Positions 8,754 through 16,322 of a stretch of DNA of 64,000 bases are shown one piece after another (within the stretch, counting starts at the first letter, position 1; each line of letters opens with the position of its first letter). This DNA is from Psychrobacillus sp. INOP01 (GTDB lineage Bacteria > Bacillota > Bacilli > Bacillales_A > Planococcaceae), in assembly GCF_018140925.1 (NCBI RefSeq), contig NZ_CP073315.1:1-64000 (forward strand), read 5' to 3'. The position numbers were made by a program, and so were the translations under genes. The notes beneath the pieces were generated by a model. It was not told the origin of the DNA, ran no database searches, and saw nothing but the letters and a program-made list of their open reading frames with translations.

Positions 8754-8763
8754 AAAAAACTCT

Positions 8764-8848
8764 TATTCAACTAACGGGTGCTTTACTTCAAGAAGGGGTA
8801 AAGCATTTTTCTTATTGAATTGACGATGCACTTTAGCTGAAGAAGGAG
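8764..8848 (+). repeat. Dispersed repeat, complete short unit
   Basis: TTATTCAACTAACGGGTGC, hairpin GCTTTACT/GGTAAAGC, T-run, then a degenerate right module (TTGAATTGACGATGCACTTT) ending AGCTGAAGAAGG. Confidence 0.8.
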
Positions 8849-8911
8849 AAGGAGGAATAGAGAACCACTTTAAAGAAGTAGTCTCAGCAAGTAATTAGTG
8901 GAGGGGATTAA

Positions 8912-9469
8912 ATGCAGGTCGAAAAAATATATGGTGACTTACCTATCTTAGAAACAGAACGTCTTATTCTTAGAAAAGTCACTTTAGAAGACATTGAAGA
9001 TATGTACCTATACGGATCAAACGAAGAAGTATCTAGGTATGTAACTTGGAATACCCACGAAACCATTTCTGATACAAAAGGTTTTGTGGAATTTATATTG
9101 AACAAATATGAAAACAAGCAGGTTTCACCGTGGGGAATTGAATACAAGGAAAATGGGAAATTCATTGGAACTATCGATTTTGTTTGGTGGCAACCTAATC
9201 ATAAAACTGCTGAAATTGGATATGTAATTTCTAAAGACTATTGGGGAAAAGGTTTAACTACTGAAGTAGCAAAGGAGATATTAAAATTCGGTTTTGAAGA
9301 AATGGATTTAGTACGTATTCAAGCAAGGTGTGATGTAGAAAATATCGGTTCAGCACGAGTAATGGAAAAAGCAGGAATGTCTTTTGAAGGGATAATTAGA
9401 AAAGGTATGTTTGTGAAAGGAAACCATCGAGATTTAAAAATGTACTCAATCTTAAAAGAAGAGTTTTAA
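8912..9469 (+). CDS. GNAT acetyltransferase, RimJ/RimL type
   Basis: A cytoplasmic acetyl-CoA-dependent N-acetyltransferase of 185 residues. It has the usual opening LPILETERLILRK, then WGIEYKENGKFIGTIDF (motif D/A strand) and the acetyl-CoA loop YWGKGLTTE (about 110-118). NIGSARVMEKAGM (motif B) and a closing EGIIRKGMFVKG follow. The family includes ribosomal-protein and antibiotic acetylases; the target here is not known. GGAGGGG precedes the ATG. It is one of two GNAT genes in the repeat-rich region. Confidence 0.9.
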   Translation: MQVEKIYGDLPILETERLILRKVTLEDIEDMYLYGSNEEVSRYVTWNTHETISDTKGFVEFILNKYENKQVSPWGIEYKENGKFIGTIDFVWWQPNHKTAEIGYVISKDYWGKGLTTEVAKEILKFGFEEMDLVRIQARCDVENIGSARVMEKAGMSFEGIIRKGMFVKGNHRDLKMYSILKEEF

Positions 9470-9507
9470 ATTATTTCAATGAAATTCGAACTTGAAGATA
9501 AGATTTC

Positions 9508-9540
9508 TTTTTCAACTAAAGGGGCAGGTTAGTTGAATAA
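9508..9540 (+). repeat. Dispersed repeat, right module
   Basis: CTTTTTCAACTAAAGGGGCA then GGTTAGTTGAATAAG. No left module is visible after the acetyltransferase stop. Confidence 0.65.
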
Positions 9541-9639
9541 GCTGATACCAAATTTAGTGATATGATCTTGAAGAATACAAATATCTATTTATTCCAAATA
9601 TTTATACACTTTCTTTATAATTAGGTTATGTGTAGAGGT

Positions 9640-9945
9640 ATTACTTGGAACTATCTTTTTAGCAGAGTGTAGTGAAAATGAAGAAACTACGGAAGGTCTG
9701 CCTGATAGACAACCAGTAGAAGTTGAGGCTTTATCTGAGAAGTAGCGTTGGTAAATTCTTTAGATTTAACACAAGAGCAAAAAGAAGACTTTTACAAGCA
9801 ATATTTAGTGATTATAGAAGACTTAAAGGCTGAGTATCAAGCACCGAGTTTGGAACTTTCACCTTTTGACGAGATTCTTGAGGAAAATTGGATTGAACCA
9901 GAGGAATTAAGAAAAAGAATAATTGCTAGTTTGGAAAATCATTAA
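9640..9945 (+). pseudogene. Small lipoprotein of unknown function, frameshifted
   Basis: A first frame gives LGTIFLAECSENEETTEG with a lipobox-like LAEC, then PDRQPVEVEALSEK and a stop at 9742. The next frame continues VNSLDLTQEQKEDFYKQYL to SLENH. The two join naturally as one short lipoprotein of a type seen in Bacillus, whose role is unknown. The signal peptide is also damaged, so the gene is probably dead. A TTG at 9748 could in principle start the second piece. Confidence 0.55.
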
Positions 9946-9962
9946 CATTAATAAAAAAACCT

Positions 9963-10100
9963 CATCAACTAACGGGTGCTTTAGTTAAGTAAGATCATCA
10001 TTTTCGATGGACCATTTTTTTGTCCAAAACAACTAGAAGTTCTCTGCGTTCCATTGTGAAATGTTACACTAAACTAAAGCGGCAGTTTAGTTGAAGAAGG
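9963..10100 (+). repeat. Dispersed repeat, complete long unit
   Basis: ATCAACTAACGGGTGCTTTA, imperfect stem GATCATCA/CGATGG with T-run, GTCCAAAACA, CCATTGTGAAATGTTACAC, right hairpin AAACTAAAGCGGCAGTTTAG then TTGAAGAAGG. Confidence 0.85.
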
Positions 10101-10148
10101 ATTATCCTTCAAGATTTTCGAATTGATATATGAGTAGGGGTGTAGAAT

Positions 10149-10631
10149 ATGAAATTATTTATAGAAAATATGAATGAACAAATAGCAAAAGATATACTTA
10201 GCTGGGAATATGAAAAACCATATGATTTCTACAATAATGAATTAACAGATGAAGAAATGAAGGAAAGACTCGATGGCTCATACTATGCACTTGTTAATGA
10301 TAAGAAAGAATTATTTGGATTTTTTTGTACTGGAGATAATGCTCAAGTTCCTGTTGGGAATAAAATTGGTGTTTATTCAGATGACTCAATTGATATGGGA
10401 CTAGGTATGAACCCTAAAATTGTAGGTAAAGGCAACGGTTTTGAATTTTGTTCGTTTATTCTTCGTTGTATTGAAAAAAACTATATTGGTAGTCCAATTC
10501 GATTAACTGTGGCAAAGTTCAATCAAAGAGCTATTCATCTATATGAAAAGCTTGGTTTTGTTAAGAAGGACGAATTTAGTACGGATTTTGCAGAATTTAT
10601 GACGATGGTTAAAAAGACAAATTATAGGTAG
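10149..10631 (+). CDS. GNAT acetyltransferase
   Basis: A 160-residue GNAT-fold acetyltransferase. The acetyl-CoA loop is in MNPKIVGKGNGFEF (about 92-105). The C-terminal helix motif NQRAIHLYEKLGF (about 131-143) is classical for the family. The N-terminal half (DILSWEYEKPYDFYN) matches a subgroup common in Bacillus whose substrate is not known to me. The ribosome site is weak (GTAGGGG 9 bases upstream). Repeat units lie on both sides. Confidence 0.85.
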   Translation: MKLFIENMNEQIAKDILSWEYEKPYDFYNNELTDEEMKERLDGSYYALVNDKKELFGFFCTGDNAQVPVGNKIGVYSDDSIDMGLGMNPKIVGKGNGFEFCSFILRCIEKNYIGSPIRLTVAKFNQRAIHLYEKLGFVKKDEFSTDFAEFMTMVKKTNYR

Positions 10632-10645
10632 TTAAACTGCAATTC

Positions 10646-10730
10646 ATATTAAACTAACGGGTGCTTTACTTTTAGAAGGAGTAAAGCCTTTTATGTTATT
10701 GAACTAACGAAGCAGGTTAGTTGAAGAAGG
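10646..10730 (+). repeat. Dispersed repeat, complete short unit
   Basis: ATTAAACTAACGGGTGCTTT, stem GCTTTACT/GAGTAAAGC, T-run, then TTGAACTAACGAAGCAGG and TTAGTTGAAGAAGG. It is a near-consensus copy of the short form. Confidence 0.85.
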
Positions 10731-10791
10731 TATCCCTTTTTTGGCTTTAATTAAGGCAAGATATAGTTAATAAAGTTTAGGAAGGAAAATT

Positions 10792-11223
10792 ATGAACAGT
10801 AAACAAGTTGCAGAAATGTTTGACTTATCGGTCGATACTCTTCGTTACTATGAACGTATCGGTGTAATACCACCAGTTACGCGTGATAAAAATGGTTATC
10901 GCAATTATCAAACCGGTGATTTGAATTGGATTTTTCTTGCAAAAAGTCTTCGTTCAGCAGGTTTATCTATTGAGTCATTGATTGAATTTGCTACACTTGC
11001 GGGGCTTAGTGACACCCAAAACGTGGATGATGCTCAAAAACAAATATTGGTAGACCAGTTGGAGGAAATTGAAAAAAATATAGAGAAAATGAAAGAAGTA
11101 CGTGCTCTTTTGCAATATAAGATTGACACCTATGACGATCATTTAGCCAAGTTTAAAAGTGGTGAACTAACCCAAGATAATGTTGAGAACTTATGGGAGA
11201 TAAAGTATTACAAAAAAGATTAG
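10792..11223 (+). CDS. MerR-family transcriptional regulator
   Basis: A 143-residue DNA-binding activator. The N-terminal MerR winged helix is clear (SKQVAEMFDLSVDTLRYYER, then GVIPPVTRDKNGYRNY). A long coiled-coil helix (about 79-113, EEIEKNIEKMKEVRALLQYK) should form the dimer. No Cys effector site of metal sensors is seen, so it resembles the aldehyde/organic-stress MerR group (AdhR-like). It lies 72 bases before an aldo-keto reductase, and the gap holds a textbook MerR promoter. It probably controls that gene. Confidence 0.88.
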   Translation: MNSKQVAEMFDLSVDTLRYYERIGVIPPVTRDKNGYRNYQTGDLNWIFLAKSLRSAGLSIESLIEFATLAGLSDTQNVDDAQKQILVDQLEEIEKNIEKMKEVRALLQYKIDTYDDHLAKFKSGELTQDNVENLWEIKYYKKD

Positions 11224-11231
11224 TAAAACTC

Positions 11232-11262
11232 TTGCTATGGAGTCGACTCCATAGTTTATAGT
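11232..11262 (+). promoter_or_regulatory. MerR-type promoter and operator of the aldo-keto reductase
   Basis: -35 TTGCTA (11232-11237) and -10 TATAGT (11257-11262) are separated by 19 bp, the stretched spacing on which MerR activators work. The spacer holds a perfect 20-bp palindrome, CTATGGAGTCGACTCCATAG (11235-11254). This resembles the GGAGTnnACTCC operators of MerR regulators. Confidence 0.85.
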
Positions 11263-11295
11263 TACAGTGAATTAACTAATAAGGAGGCGGAAAAA

Positions 11296-12144
11296 ATGAA
11301 AACTGTACAACTCAATAATGGTGTTGAAATTCCTATTTTAGGTTTTGGAGTATTTCAAATACCGGCAGAAGATACTGAACAAGCAGTGAGTGATGCCATC
11401 AAAGCGGGCTACAGACATATCGATACTGCACAATCTTATATGAATGAAATGGAAGTCGGCTTAGGAATTAAGAATTCAGGTGTAGTTCGTGAAGAGCTTT
11501 TTGTTACAACAAAGATATGGATTGAAAATGTATCGTATGACGGTGTAATGAACTCTTTCCAAGGTTCACTTGATCGTCTTGGCTTAGACTATATTGACTT
11601 ATTACTTATACACCAACCTTACAATGATGTTTATGGGGCATGGCGCGCAATGGAAGAGCTTCATAAAGAAGGGAAAATTCGTGCTATTGGTATTTCAAAC
11701 TTTGCAGCCGATCGTGCAGTGGATTTAGCATTATTCAATGAAGTGATCCCAACTATCAACCAAATTGAAATTAATCCATTCAACCAACAAACAGAAGCTC
11801 TTGAAGCACTAAAAGCTGAAGGGATTTGTGCAGAAGCATGGGCTCCATTTGCAGAAGGAAAAAATAACATTTTCCAAAATGATATTCTTAGTGAAATAGG
11901 TAAGAAATATAATAAGTCAGTTGCCCAAGTCATTGTACGTTGGCTTGTAGAACAAGAAATTGTAGTATTAGCAAAAACAACAAAACGAGAACGTATGGCA
12001 GAAAATATTGATATCTTTGACTTCAGTTTAACAGATGAAGACAAAGTAACTATTGCAACCTTGAATGTTGGAGAAAGCCAATTCTTCTCACATGCTGATC
12101 CAAATATGATTAAGATGCTTGCACAAAATAAATTAGGTTTATAA
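11296..12144 (+). CDS. Aldo/keto reductase
   Basis: A 282-residue NADPH-dependent oxidoreductase with the (beta/alpha)8 fold. The catalytic tetrad is visible: Asp in HIDTAQ, Tyr in QSYMNE, Lys in TTKIW and His in LLIHQP. The cofactor-binding signature is AKTTKRERMAENIDIF near the end. It probably reduces toxic aldehydes or methylglyoxal. It follows the MerR gene and is driven from the MerR-type promoter upstream, and GGAGG precedes the start. It is complete and ends in a terminator. Confidence 0.9.
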   Translation: MKTVQLNNGVEIPILGFGVFQIPAEDTEQAVSDAIKAGYRHIDTAQSYMNEMEVGLGIKNSGVVREELFVTTKIWIENVSYDGVMNSFQGSLDRLGLDYIDLLLIHQPYNDVYGAWRAMEELHKEGKIRAIGISNFAADRAVDLALFNEVIPTINQIEINPFNQQTEALEALKAEGICAEAWAPFAEGKNNIFQNDILSEIGKKYNKSVAQVIVRWLVEQEIVVLAKTTKRERMAENIDIFDFSLTDEDKVTIATLNVGESQFFSHADPNMIKMLAQNKLGL

Positions 12145-12174
12145 GAGAGATTCTTTTAGTGAACTGTAGAATAG

Positions 12175-12227
12175 TAATCGCTTGAAATTAGCTCATCTAG
12201 AGCGTTGATTTCATGCGATTATTTTAT
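12175..12227 (+). terminator. Rho-independent terminator
   Basis: TAATCGCTTGAAAT pairs with ATTTCATGCGATTA (one mismatch) around a 20-base loop, followed by TTTTATT. Confidence 0.65.
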
Positions 12228-12325
12228 TCCCTCTTAAAGAAAAGCAATCAATCCTTTAATAAGTTCACCACCTTATTTTAAAGAGCATTTTAAGGTTTAT
12301 AGTAAACCCAACCTAAATAATTCTT

Positions 12326-12459
12326 CTTCAACAAACGGGTGCTTTAGTTAAACAAGACCACCTTTCGTGGTATATTTTTATGTCCAAAACATTGTGAAGA
12401 TTTCGGCTATCCATTGTGAAATGTTACACTTAAACTAACGCAGCAGATTAGTTGAACAG
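12326..12459 (+). repeat. Dispersed repeat, complete long unit
   Basis: TTCAACAAACGGGTGCTTTA, imperfect stem GACCACC/GTGGT, ATGTCCAAAACATTG, CCATTGTGAAATGTTACAC, AACTAACGCAGCAGATTAG then TTGAAC. Confidence 0.85.
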
Positions 12460-12539
12460 TGTTGTTTAACTTGTGTTCAACTATCGGCTCAAATAAGTTA
12501 AGAAGGTCGACTCATAATAATTAAAGGGGATATGCACTA

Positions 12540-12905
12540 GTGAAAAATATTTTTAATCATATGCATACAGCAGAAATTTTAAAGCGTATTGACAAATTGA
12601 GTCCAAATTCACAACCGCAATGGGGTAAAATGGATGTTGCCCAAATGCTAGCGCATTGTTCATCTTTCCAAGACATTGCAATGGGAAATTCTTTCCCACC
12701 AAGGAGTTGGTTAGGAATAATAGTAGGGAGGTTTGCAAAACAAATCATTTACAATGACAAGACATTACCCCATAATATGTCTACTATTCCAACCATTTTG
12801 ATTGCAGATGCTAGAGAATTTAACACAGGAAAAGAAATGCTGAAACGATGTGCATCGTTAGTAAAAGAAAGTATCTCTAAGCCTAATTACTATTCTCTAT
12901 CATAA
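12540..12905 (+). CDS. DUF1569 (DinB-like) protein, probably truncated
   Basis: A 121-residue protein with the DUF1569 opening IFNHMHTAEILKRIDKLSPNSQPQWGK split over residues 3-29, and MDVAQMLAHCSSFQDIAMG. The latter contains the His of the DinB-like four-helix fold. As I recall the family, members run to about 150 residues and end in a second His-rich helix; here the protein stops after KPNYYSLS without it. The gene is probably cut short, and activity is doubtful. The start is a GTG after AAAGGGG. Confidence 0.65.
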   Translation: MKNIFNHMHTAEILKRIDKLSPNSQPQWGKMDVAQMLAHCSSFQDIAMGNSFPPRSWLGIIVGRFAKQIIYNDKTLPHNMSTIPTILIADAREFNTGKEMLKRCASLVKESISKPNYYSLS

Positions 12906-12996
12906 GATGAACAATGCTTAGATTTACTCTCAATTACTATTTGAAGCAAACAACAGTATTTCTTTTTATTATCTATTGTTTTGCCTTAAACTGGCT

Positions 12997-13054
12997 CGAT
13001 TGTTGAATAAGCTTCATTTTTTCTGTTCAACAATCGGGTGCTTTACTTCAAGAG
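12997..13054 (+). repeat. Dispersed repeat, left module with its own upstream inverted partner
   Basis: CGATTGTTGAA (12997-13007) pairs perfectly with TTCAACAATCG (13026-13036), which is the left end of a repeat (GGGTGCTTTACTTCAAGAG follows). The end sequence has drifted from AACTAAC, but the pairing is kept. Confidence 0.6.
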
Positions 13055-13128
13055 TTGCTTGGTTTCCCCATATATTACCACAAAACAATATAATTGCTTT
13101 TTGAGACTAAAAATTAGAGGTGTTTAGA

Positions 13129-13542
13129 GTGAGATTACTATTTAGTGTATTAAGAAATATACTGGAGAAAGAGTCTTTTTCACACAAAACATACAATATT
13201 AATGAACCTGAGTTTAGGGATTTTCTGAATATGACTATAAAGAGGGATTATATTTCTGTCCTAAAGGGTCGTATTGAAAATACATATGCTCTTACAGAAA
13301 AAGGATTAGAATTTCTGAAGTCTAATATGCGATTTAATATGGAGATTCCAAATGATCTTAAAGAGCTGCCTCAATGGGTCCGGTTCGAAGGGAAAGTTTA
13401 TATAATAAAAAACAAAAAACCAGAGCCGGAACAGAATAGGTATGAATCAGAAACTTTCGATTATTTTCCTTGGAGTGAAACTCTACATTCAACACTTAGT
13501 TCCATTAAAAACAAGGGTGGCAAGAATTGGCCAAGAAGGTAA
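13129..13542 (+). CDS. Hypothetical protein, possible winged-helix start
   Basis: A 137-residue basic protein I do not recognise. The N-terminal half (RLLFSVLRNILEKESFSHK to RIENTYALTEKGLEFLK) has the helix and wing spacing of a small winged-helix DNA-binding domain, with the phrase YALTEKGLEFL typical of such wings. The C-terminal half is Pro/Glu rich and ends KGGKNWPRR. The start GTG 13129 is chosen for AGAGGTG upstream; 13120 is possible. It stands alone after a repeat. Confidence 0.5.
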   Translation: MRLLFSVLRNILEKESFSHKTYNINEPEFRDFLNMTIKRDYISVLKGRIENTYALTEKGLEFLKSNMRFNMEIPNDLKELPQWVRFEGKVYIIKNKKPEPEQNRYESETFDYFPWSETLHSTLSSIKNKGGKNWPRR

Positions 13543-13625
13543 ACGCTTAATTAATATACAATTAATTAACGGTACAAAAACTACAGTCCAATCTTCTTGT
13601 TGTCCATAGCTCATTCCTAACATAG

Positions 13626-14168
13626 TCATTCAATTATTTTTTTCCGCAATTCCTCGGCTGATAGTAATGCTCCTGCATCTTGATAGATGTCTTCAGGTTT
13701 GTTCCCATTTCCAAGAATATACCCCGCAAATTCGATTCCTATAAAATCAAAAATATACTTAAATTGTTGAATCATAGGCAGTCCTTTTATGAATGGTTCA
13801 TCTCCTCCGACTGCAATCACAAATACTTTTTTTGTTGCCATTTTATCTTTGAAATCAGGATATTTAGGGTCTTTTAAAGTTTGGGACCATCTATCAATAA
13901 AGTTCTTCATAATTCCTGACATACTGTACCAATAAATCGGAGTAGAAAATATTAAGATATCATGCTGGAGAATATTCTCTATAATTAAATTATAATCATC
14001 ATTTCTATCTTGAAACCCATTTTCGGAGTGTCTCATGTCTATAATTGGCAGGATATTATAATCCCTTAAGTATACTCTCTCTGTATCTATGCCTTGAATT
14101 ACATGTTCTGTCAGGATATCTGTATTTCCATTTTGTCTAGTTCCTCCATAAATTATGGCGATTGTCAT
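13626..14168 (-). CDS. NAD(P)H-dependent FMN reductase / flavodoxin-fold oxidoreductase
   Basis: A 180-residue cytoplasmic flavoprotein. The FMN phosphate loop reads GGTRQNGNTDIL (about 8-19). STPIYWYSMSGIMKNFIDRW (about 75-94) is the typical flavin-contacting helix start, and AVGGDEP follows strand 4. It probably reduces quinones, azo compounds or FMN with NAD(P)H. It is transcribed away from a LysR-type regulator with a long palindrome between them, so control by that regulator is likely. Confidence 0.85.
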   Translation of the reverse strand: MTIAIIYGGTRQNGNTDILTEHVIQGIDTERVYLRDYNILPIIDMRHSENGFQDRNDDYNLIIENILQHDILIFSTPIYWYSMSGIMKNFIDRWSQTLKDPKYPDFKDKMATKKVFVIAVGGDEPFIKGLPMIQQFKYIFDFIGIEFAGYILGNGNKPEDIYQDAGALLSAEELRKKIIE

Positions 14169-14250
14169 GAAAAACCTCTCCTTTTCTAATATCTAATTTG
14201 TTTCCTAATTACTTGTATCTTATAATAAAATTATAAAACGGAAAAGATGA

Positions 14251-14277
14251 TTTATTCGATTGAATCAATCGAATAAA
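14251..14277. promoter_or_regulatory. LysR-type operator in the divergent promoter
   Basis: A perfect 27-bp palindrome around 14264. Arms TTTATTCGATTGA and TCAATCGAATAAA contain the T-N11-A pattern of LysR sites. It lies 24 bases before the LysR start and 83 before the flavoprotein start. Confidence 0.75.
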
Positions 14278-14300
14278 ACGATTACTGTGAGGTCTAATTT

Positions 14301-15185
14301 ATGGAAATTAAACAATTGATAACTTTTAAAAATGCAGCAGAAAATTTGAATTTCACACAGACTGCAAAAATATTAAATTTTGCCCAATCAAGTGTAACAG
14401 CACAAATAAAATCTCTTGAGGCTGAAATAGGTAAGCCATTATTTGAGCGTTTAGGAAAACGGTTAATTTTAACTGAAGCCGGGCAACAGTTTAAACTATA
14501 TGCTGAAAAGATGATCATACTTAGTGAAGAAGCAGTAATGGTAGCAAATGGCGAAGATGAACCAGTAGGTACTCTTACAATAGGGGCACAGGAAAGCCAG
14601 TGTACATACCGATTACCTCCAATTCTCAAAGAGTTTAAGGCAAAATTTCCAAACGTTAAGCTTGTTTTTAGACCCGCAAATTCCGACGAGATGGCAAGAA
14701 GGCAGTTAATGGAGGGTATTTTAGATGTTGCTTTTATTATGGACACAAGTAGGCCAGAAGAATCTTTAAGAGTAGAGAAGCTTATTGAGGAGGAGTTGAA
14801 ATTGGTGACCTCGCCAAACAATGCAAAAAATGTGCTTTCGTTATCAGATCTTAAGCATGAAACACTTTTGTTAACAGAAGCTGGTTGTTCATATCGAAGA
14901 ATATTGGAAGACTCTTTAAACTCAAAAGGAGTATATCCGTTAGATAAAATAGAATTTGGTAGTATAGAAGCAATCAAACAATGTGTATTAGCAGGACTAG
15001 GTGTGGCACTATTACCAAAAATGGTAGTTGAAAAAGACATTAAAGAGGGAAGAATGAAGGTATTACCATGGAATACTTCTACAACTCCACTTTTTACGCA
15101 GATTGCTTGGCACAAGGATAAACGCATAACACCTCCTTTGGAGGAATTTATTAATTTAACTCGTAAGACATTTTTATCTAAATGA
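14301..15185 (+). CDS. LysR-family transcriptional regulator
   Basis: A 294-residue LysR-type regulator. The winged helix is at about 1-60 (LITFKNAAENLNFTQTAKIL, then AQSSVTAQIKSLE), the linker helix follows, and a periplasmic-binding-like effector domain runs from about 88 (GTLTIGAQES). The C-terminal part has the conserved IEAIKQCVLAGLGVALLP. It is divergent from the flavoprotein gene and shares a 27-bp palindrome with it, which suggests autoregulation and control of the neighbour. The effector is unknown. Confidence 0.9.
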   Translation: MEIKQLITFKNAAENLNFTQTAKILNFAQSSVTAQIKSLEAEIGKPLFERLGKRLILTEAGQQFKLYAEKMIILSEEAVMVANGEDEPVGTLTIGAQESQCTYRLPPILKEFKAKFPNVKLVFRPANSDEMARRQLMEGILDVAFIMDTSRPEESLRVEKLIEEELKLVTSPNNAKNVLSLSDLKHETLLLTEAGCSYRRILEDSLNSKGVYPLDKIEFGSIEAIKQCVLAGLGVALLPKMVVEKDIKEGRMKVLPWNTSTTPLFTQIAWHKDKRITPPLEEFINLTRKTFLSK

Positions 15186-15344
15186 TTTTTATTTTCAAAT
15201 GAATTGTTATATTGTGTTATTCAACTCCCATGAAAATTAAAAAATACTCAAAATCTATAAAATTGCATAACAAAAGAGACTCAGAAAAGGCTGAGCCTTC
15301 AGAATGATTATATTAGGCTGAAAACTAAATGGAACCAACTCCAA

Positions 15345-15520
15345 TCTTGTTAGAATAAAGGCTGTCTGGTGCTATAACCAGAGTAGGGTTAATCTCCCAT
15401 GAGTGCTACTTGGCGACAGTCTGTGATGCACCGTGGTCGTTGGAGTCAGACTAACGGATGGGCTCAATGGCACCATAGTTGATCGACCTTCTTAACCAAC
15501 CGTAGAATCCTATAGCCGTT
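15345..15520. other. GC-rich noncoding segment, possible mobile-element end
   Basis: About 175 bases clearly richer in GC than the surroundings, with no open frame. It contains several inverted repeats, such as GGTGCTATAACC and the GACAGTCTGTGATG area. In character it resembles the noncoding end of an IS110-like element or a structured RNA, but no transposase is present. Identity is not established. The rest of 15186-15566 holds no gene that I can see. Confidence 0.3.
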
Positions 15521-15566
15521 TTTCACATTTTCATTCTTTGTTGTGCAGCGTTTTTTGCTGCATGGA

Positions 15567-15654
15567 TGGCTAACGGTTGCTTAGTTAAACAAGTGGCTGT
15601 CTGAAATGGTAGCTTTTTCTTCTTGAACTAACGAAGCAGATTTATTTAACAAAA
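15567..15654 (+). repeat. Dispersed repeat, complete diverged unit
   Basis: GGCTAACGGTTGCTTAGTTAA, stem with T-run (GGTAGCTTTTTC), then TTGAACTAACGAAGCAG and ATTTATTTAAC. Confidence 0.7.
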
Positions 15655-15707
15655 ACATTCGTTTTTTTATGGTAATTTGGAGGAATTTAAGGGGGATGAT
15701 TTAATTA

Positions 15708-16151
15708 ATGAATAATGATTTTATGTCAAAGGTTAAAAAGTTTTTAGCATTTTTATTAATTGCAAGTATTCTTTTTTGTGTTTCATATCTTTTTGTGTAC
15801 AAATTTTCATTTTTACCAAATGGATTTGATATTGAAGCAGTACAAAAAGATAATGTATCGCTAAAATCATTCAATTTCTTAGGAGTTGAAAAAGATATAA
15901 TAACTCTGTCCTTTTCTGGGAATGACACTTGGAGAATTGATGAAATTGAATATGCAGTAAATAGACAAAAGGAATTTTTATGGCTGTTGTTTTCTTTTGT
16001 TACTGTATCAGGATTTTTGTTAATTTATAAGGTTCTTAACGGATTGAAATTATGGAAAGCATTCTTAGAAAGTAATATTATTTTTGCTGTTTTATTGCCA
16101 CTACTTCCTGTTATTAACTCATTGAATAGGATATTTGACTTAATATCCTGA
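15708..16151 (+). CDS. Three-helix membrane protein, unknown
   Basis: A 147-residue membrane protein. Segment 1 (about 12-30) may be a signal anchor. A 55-residue polar domain (VQKDNVSLKSFNFLGVEK onward) is then probably outside. Two more segments lie at about 88-106 and 118-138. No known domain is recognised. The stop is followed within 2 bases by a repeat unit. GGGGGATG lies upstream, though its distance to the chosen ATG is long. Confidence 0.65.
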   Translation: MNNDFMSKVKKFLAFLLIASILFCVSYLFVYKFSFLPNGFDIEAVQKDNVSLKSFNFLGVEKDIITLSFSGNDTWRIDEIEYAVNRQKEFLWLLFSFVTVSGFLLIYKVLNGLKLWKAFLESNIIFAVLLPLLPVINSLNRIFDLIS

Positions 16152-16152
16152 T

Positions 16153-16229
16153 CACTCAACTAACGGGTGCCTTACTTCAAGAAGGAGAAAAGCTTCTTAT
16201 TGAACTAATGCAGCAGTTTAGTTCAATAA
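16153..16229 (+). repeat. Dispersed repeat, complete short unit
   Basis: TCAACTAACGGGTGCCTTAC, then TTATTGAACTAA, TGCAGCAG, TTTAGTTCAATAA: the right stem is fully compensated relative to other copies. Confidence 0.85.
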
Positions 16230-16322
16230 CGAATGGATGTTATCCTTTATAGGAGTCATAAAAATTCGATGTTCAGTTATTTAATTTAAGTCTAAAAATA
16301 TGTTAGTGAGGTATTTAAAATA

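Noticed and set aside
10149-10631. The acetyltransferases as antibiotic-resistance genes
   Set aside because: GNAT family membership is clear, but no substrate-specific motif supports a named resistance function.
14294-15127. Long minus-strand frame of 277 codons
   Set aside because: It is the mirror of the LysR gene, which has clear domains; the mirror protein shows no motif.
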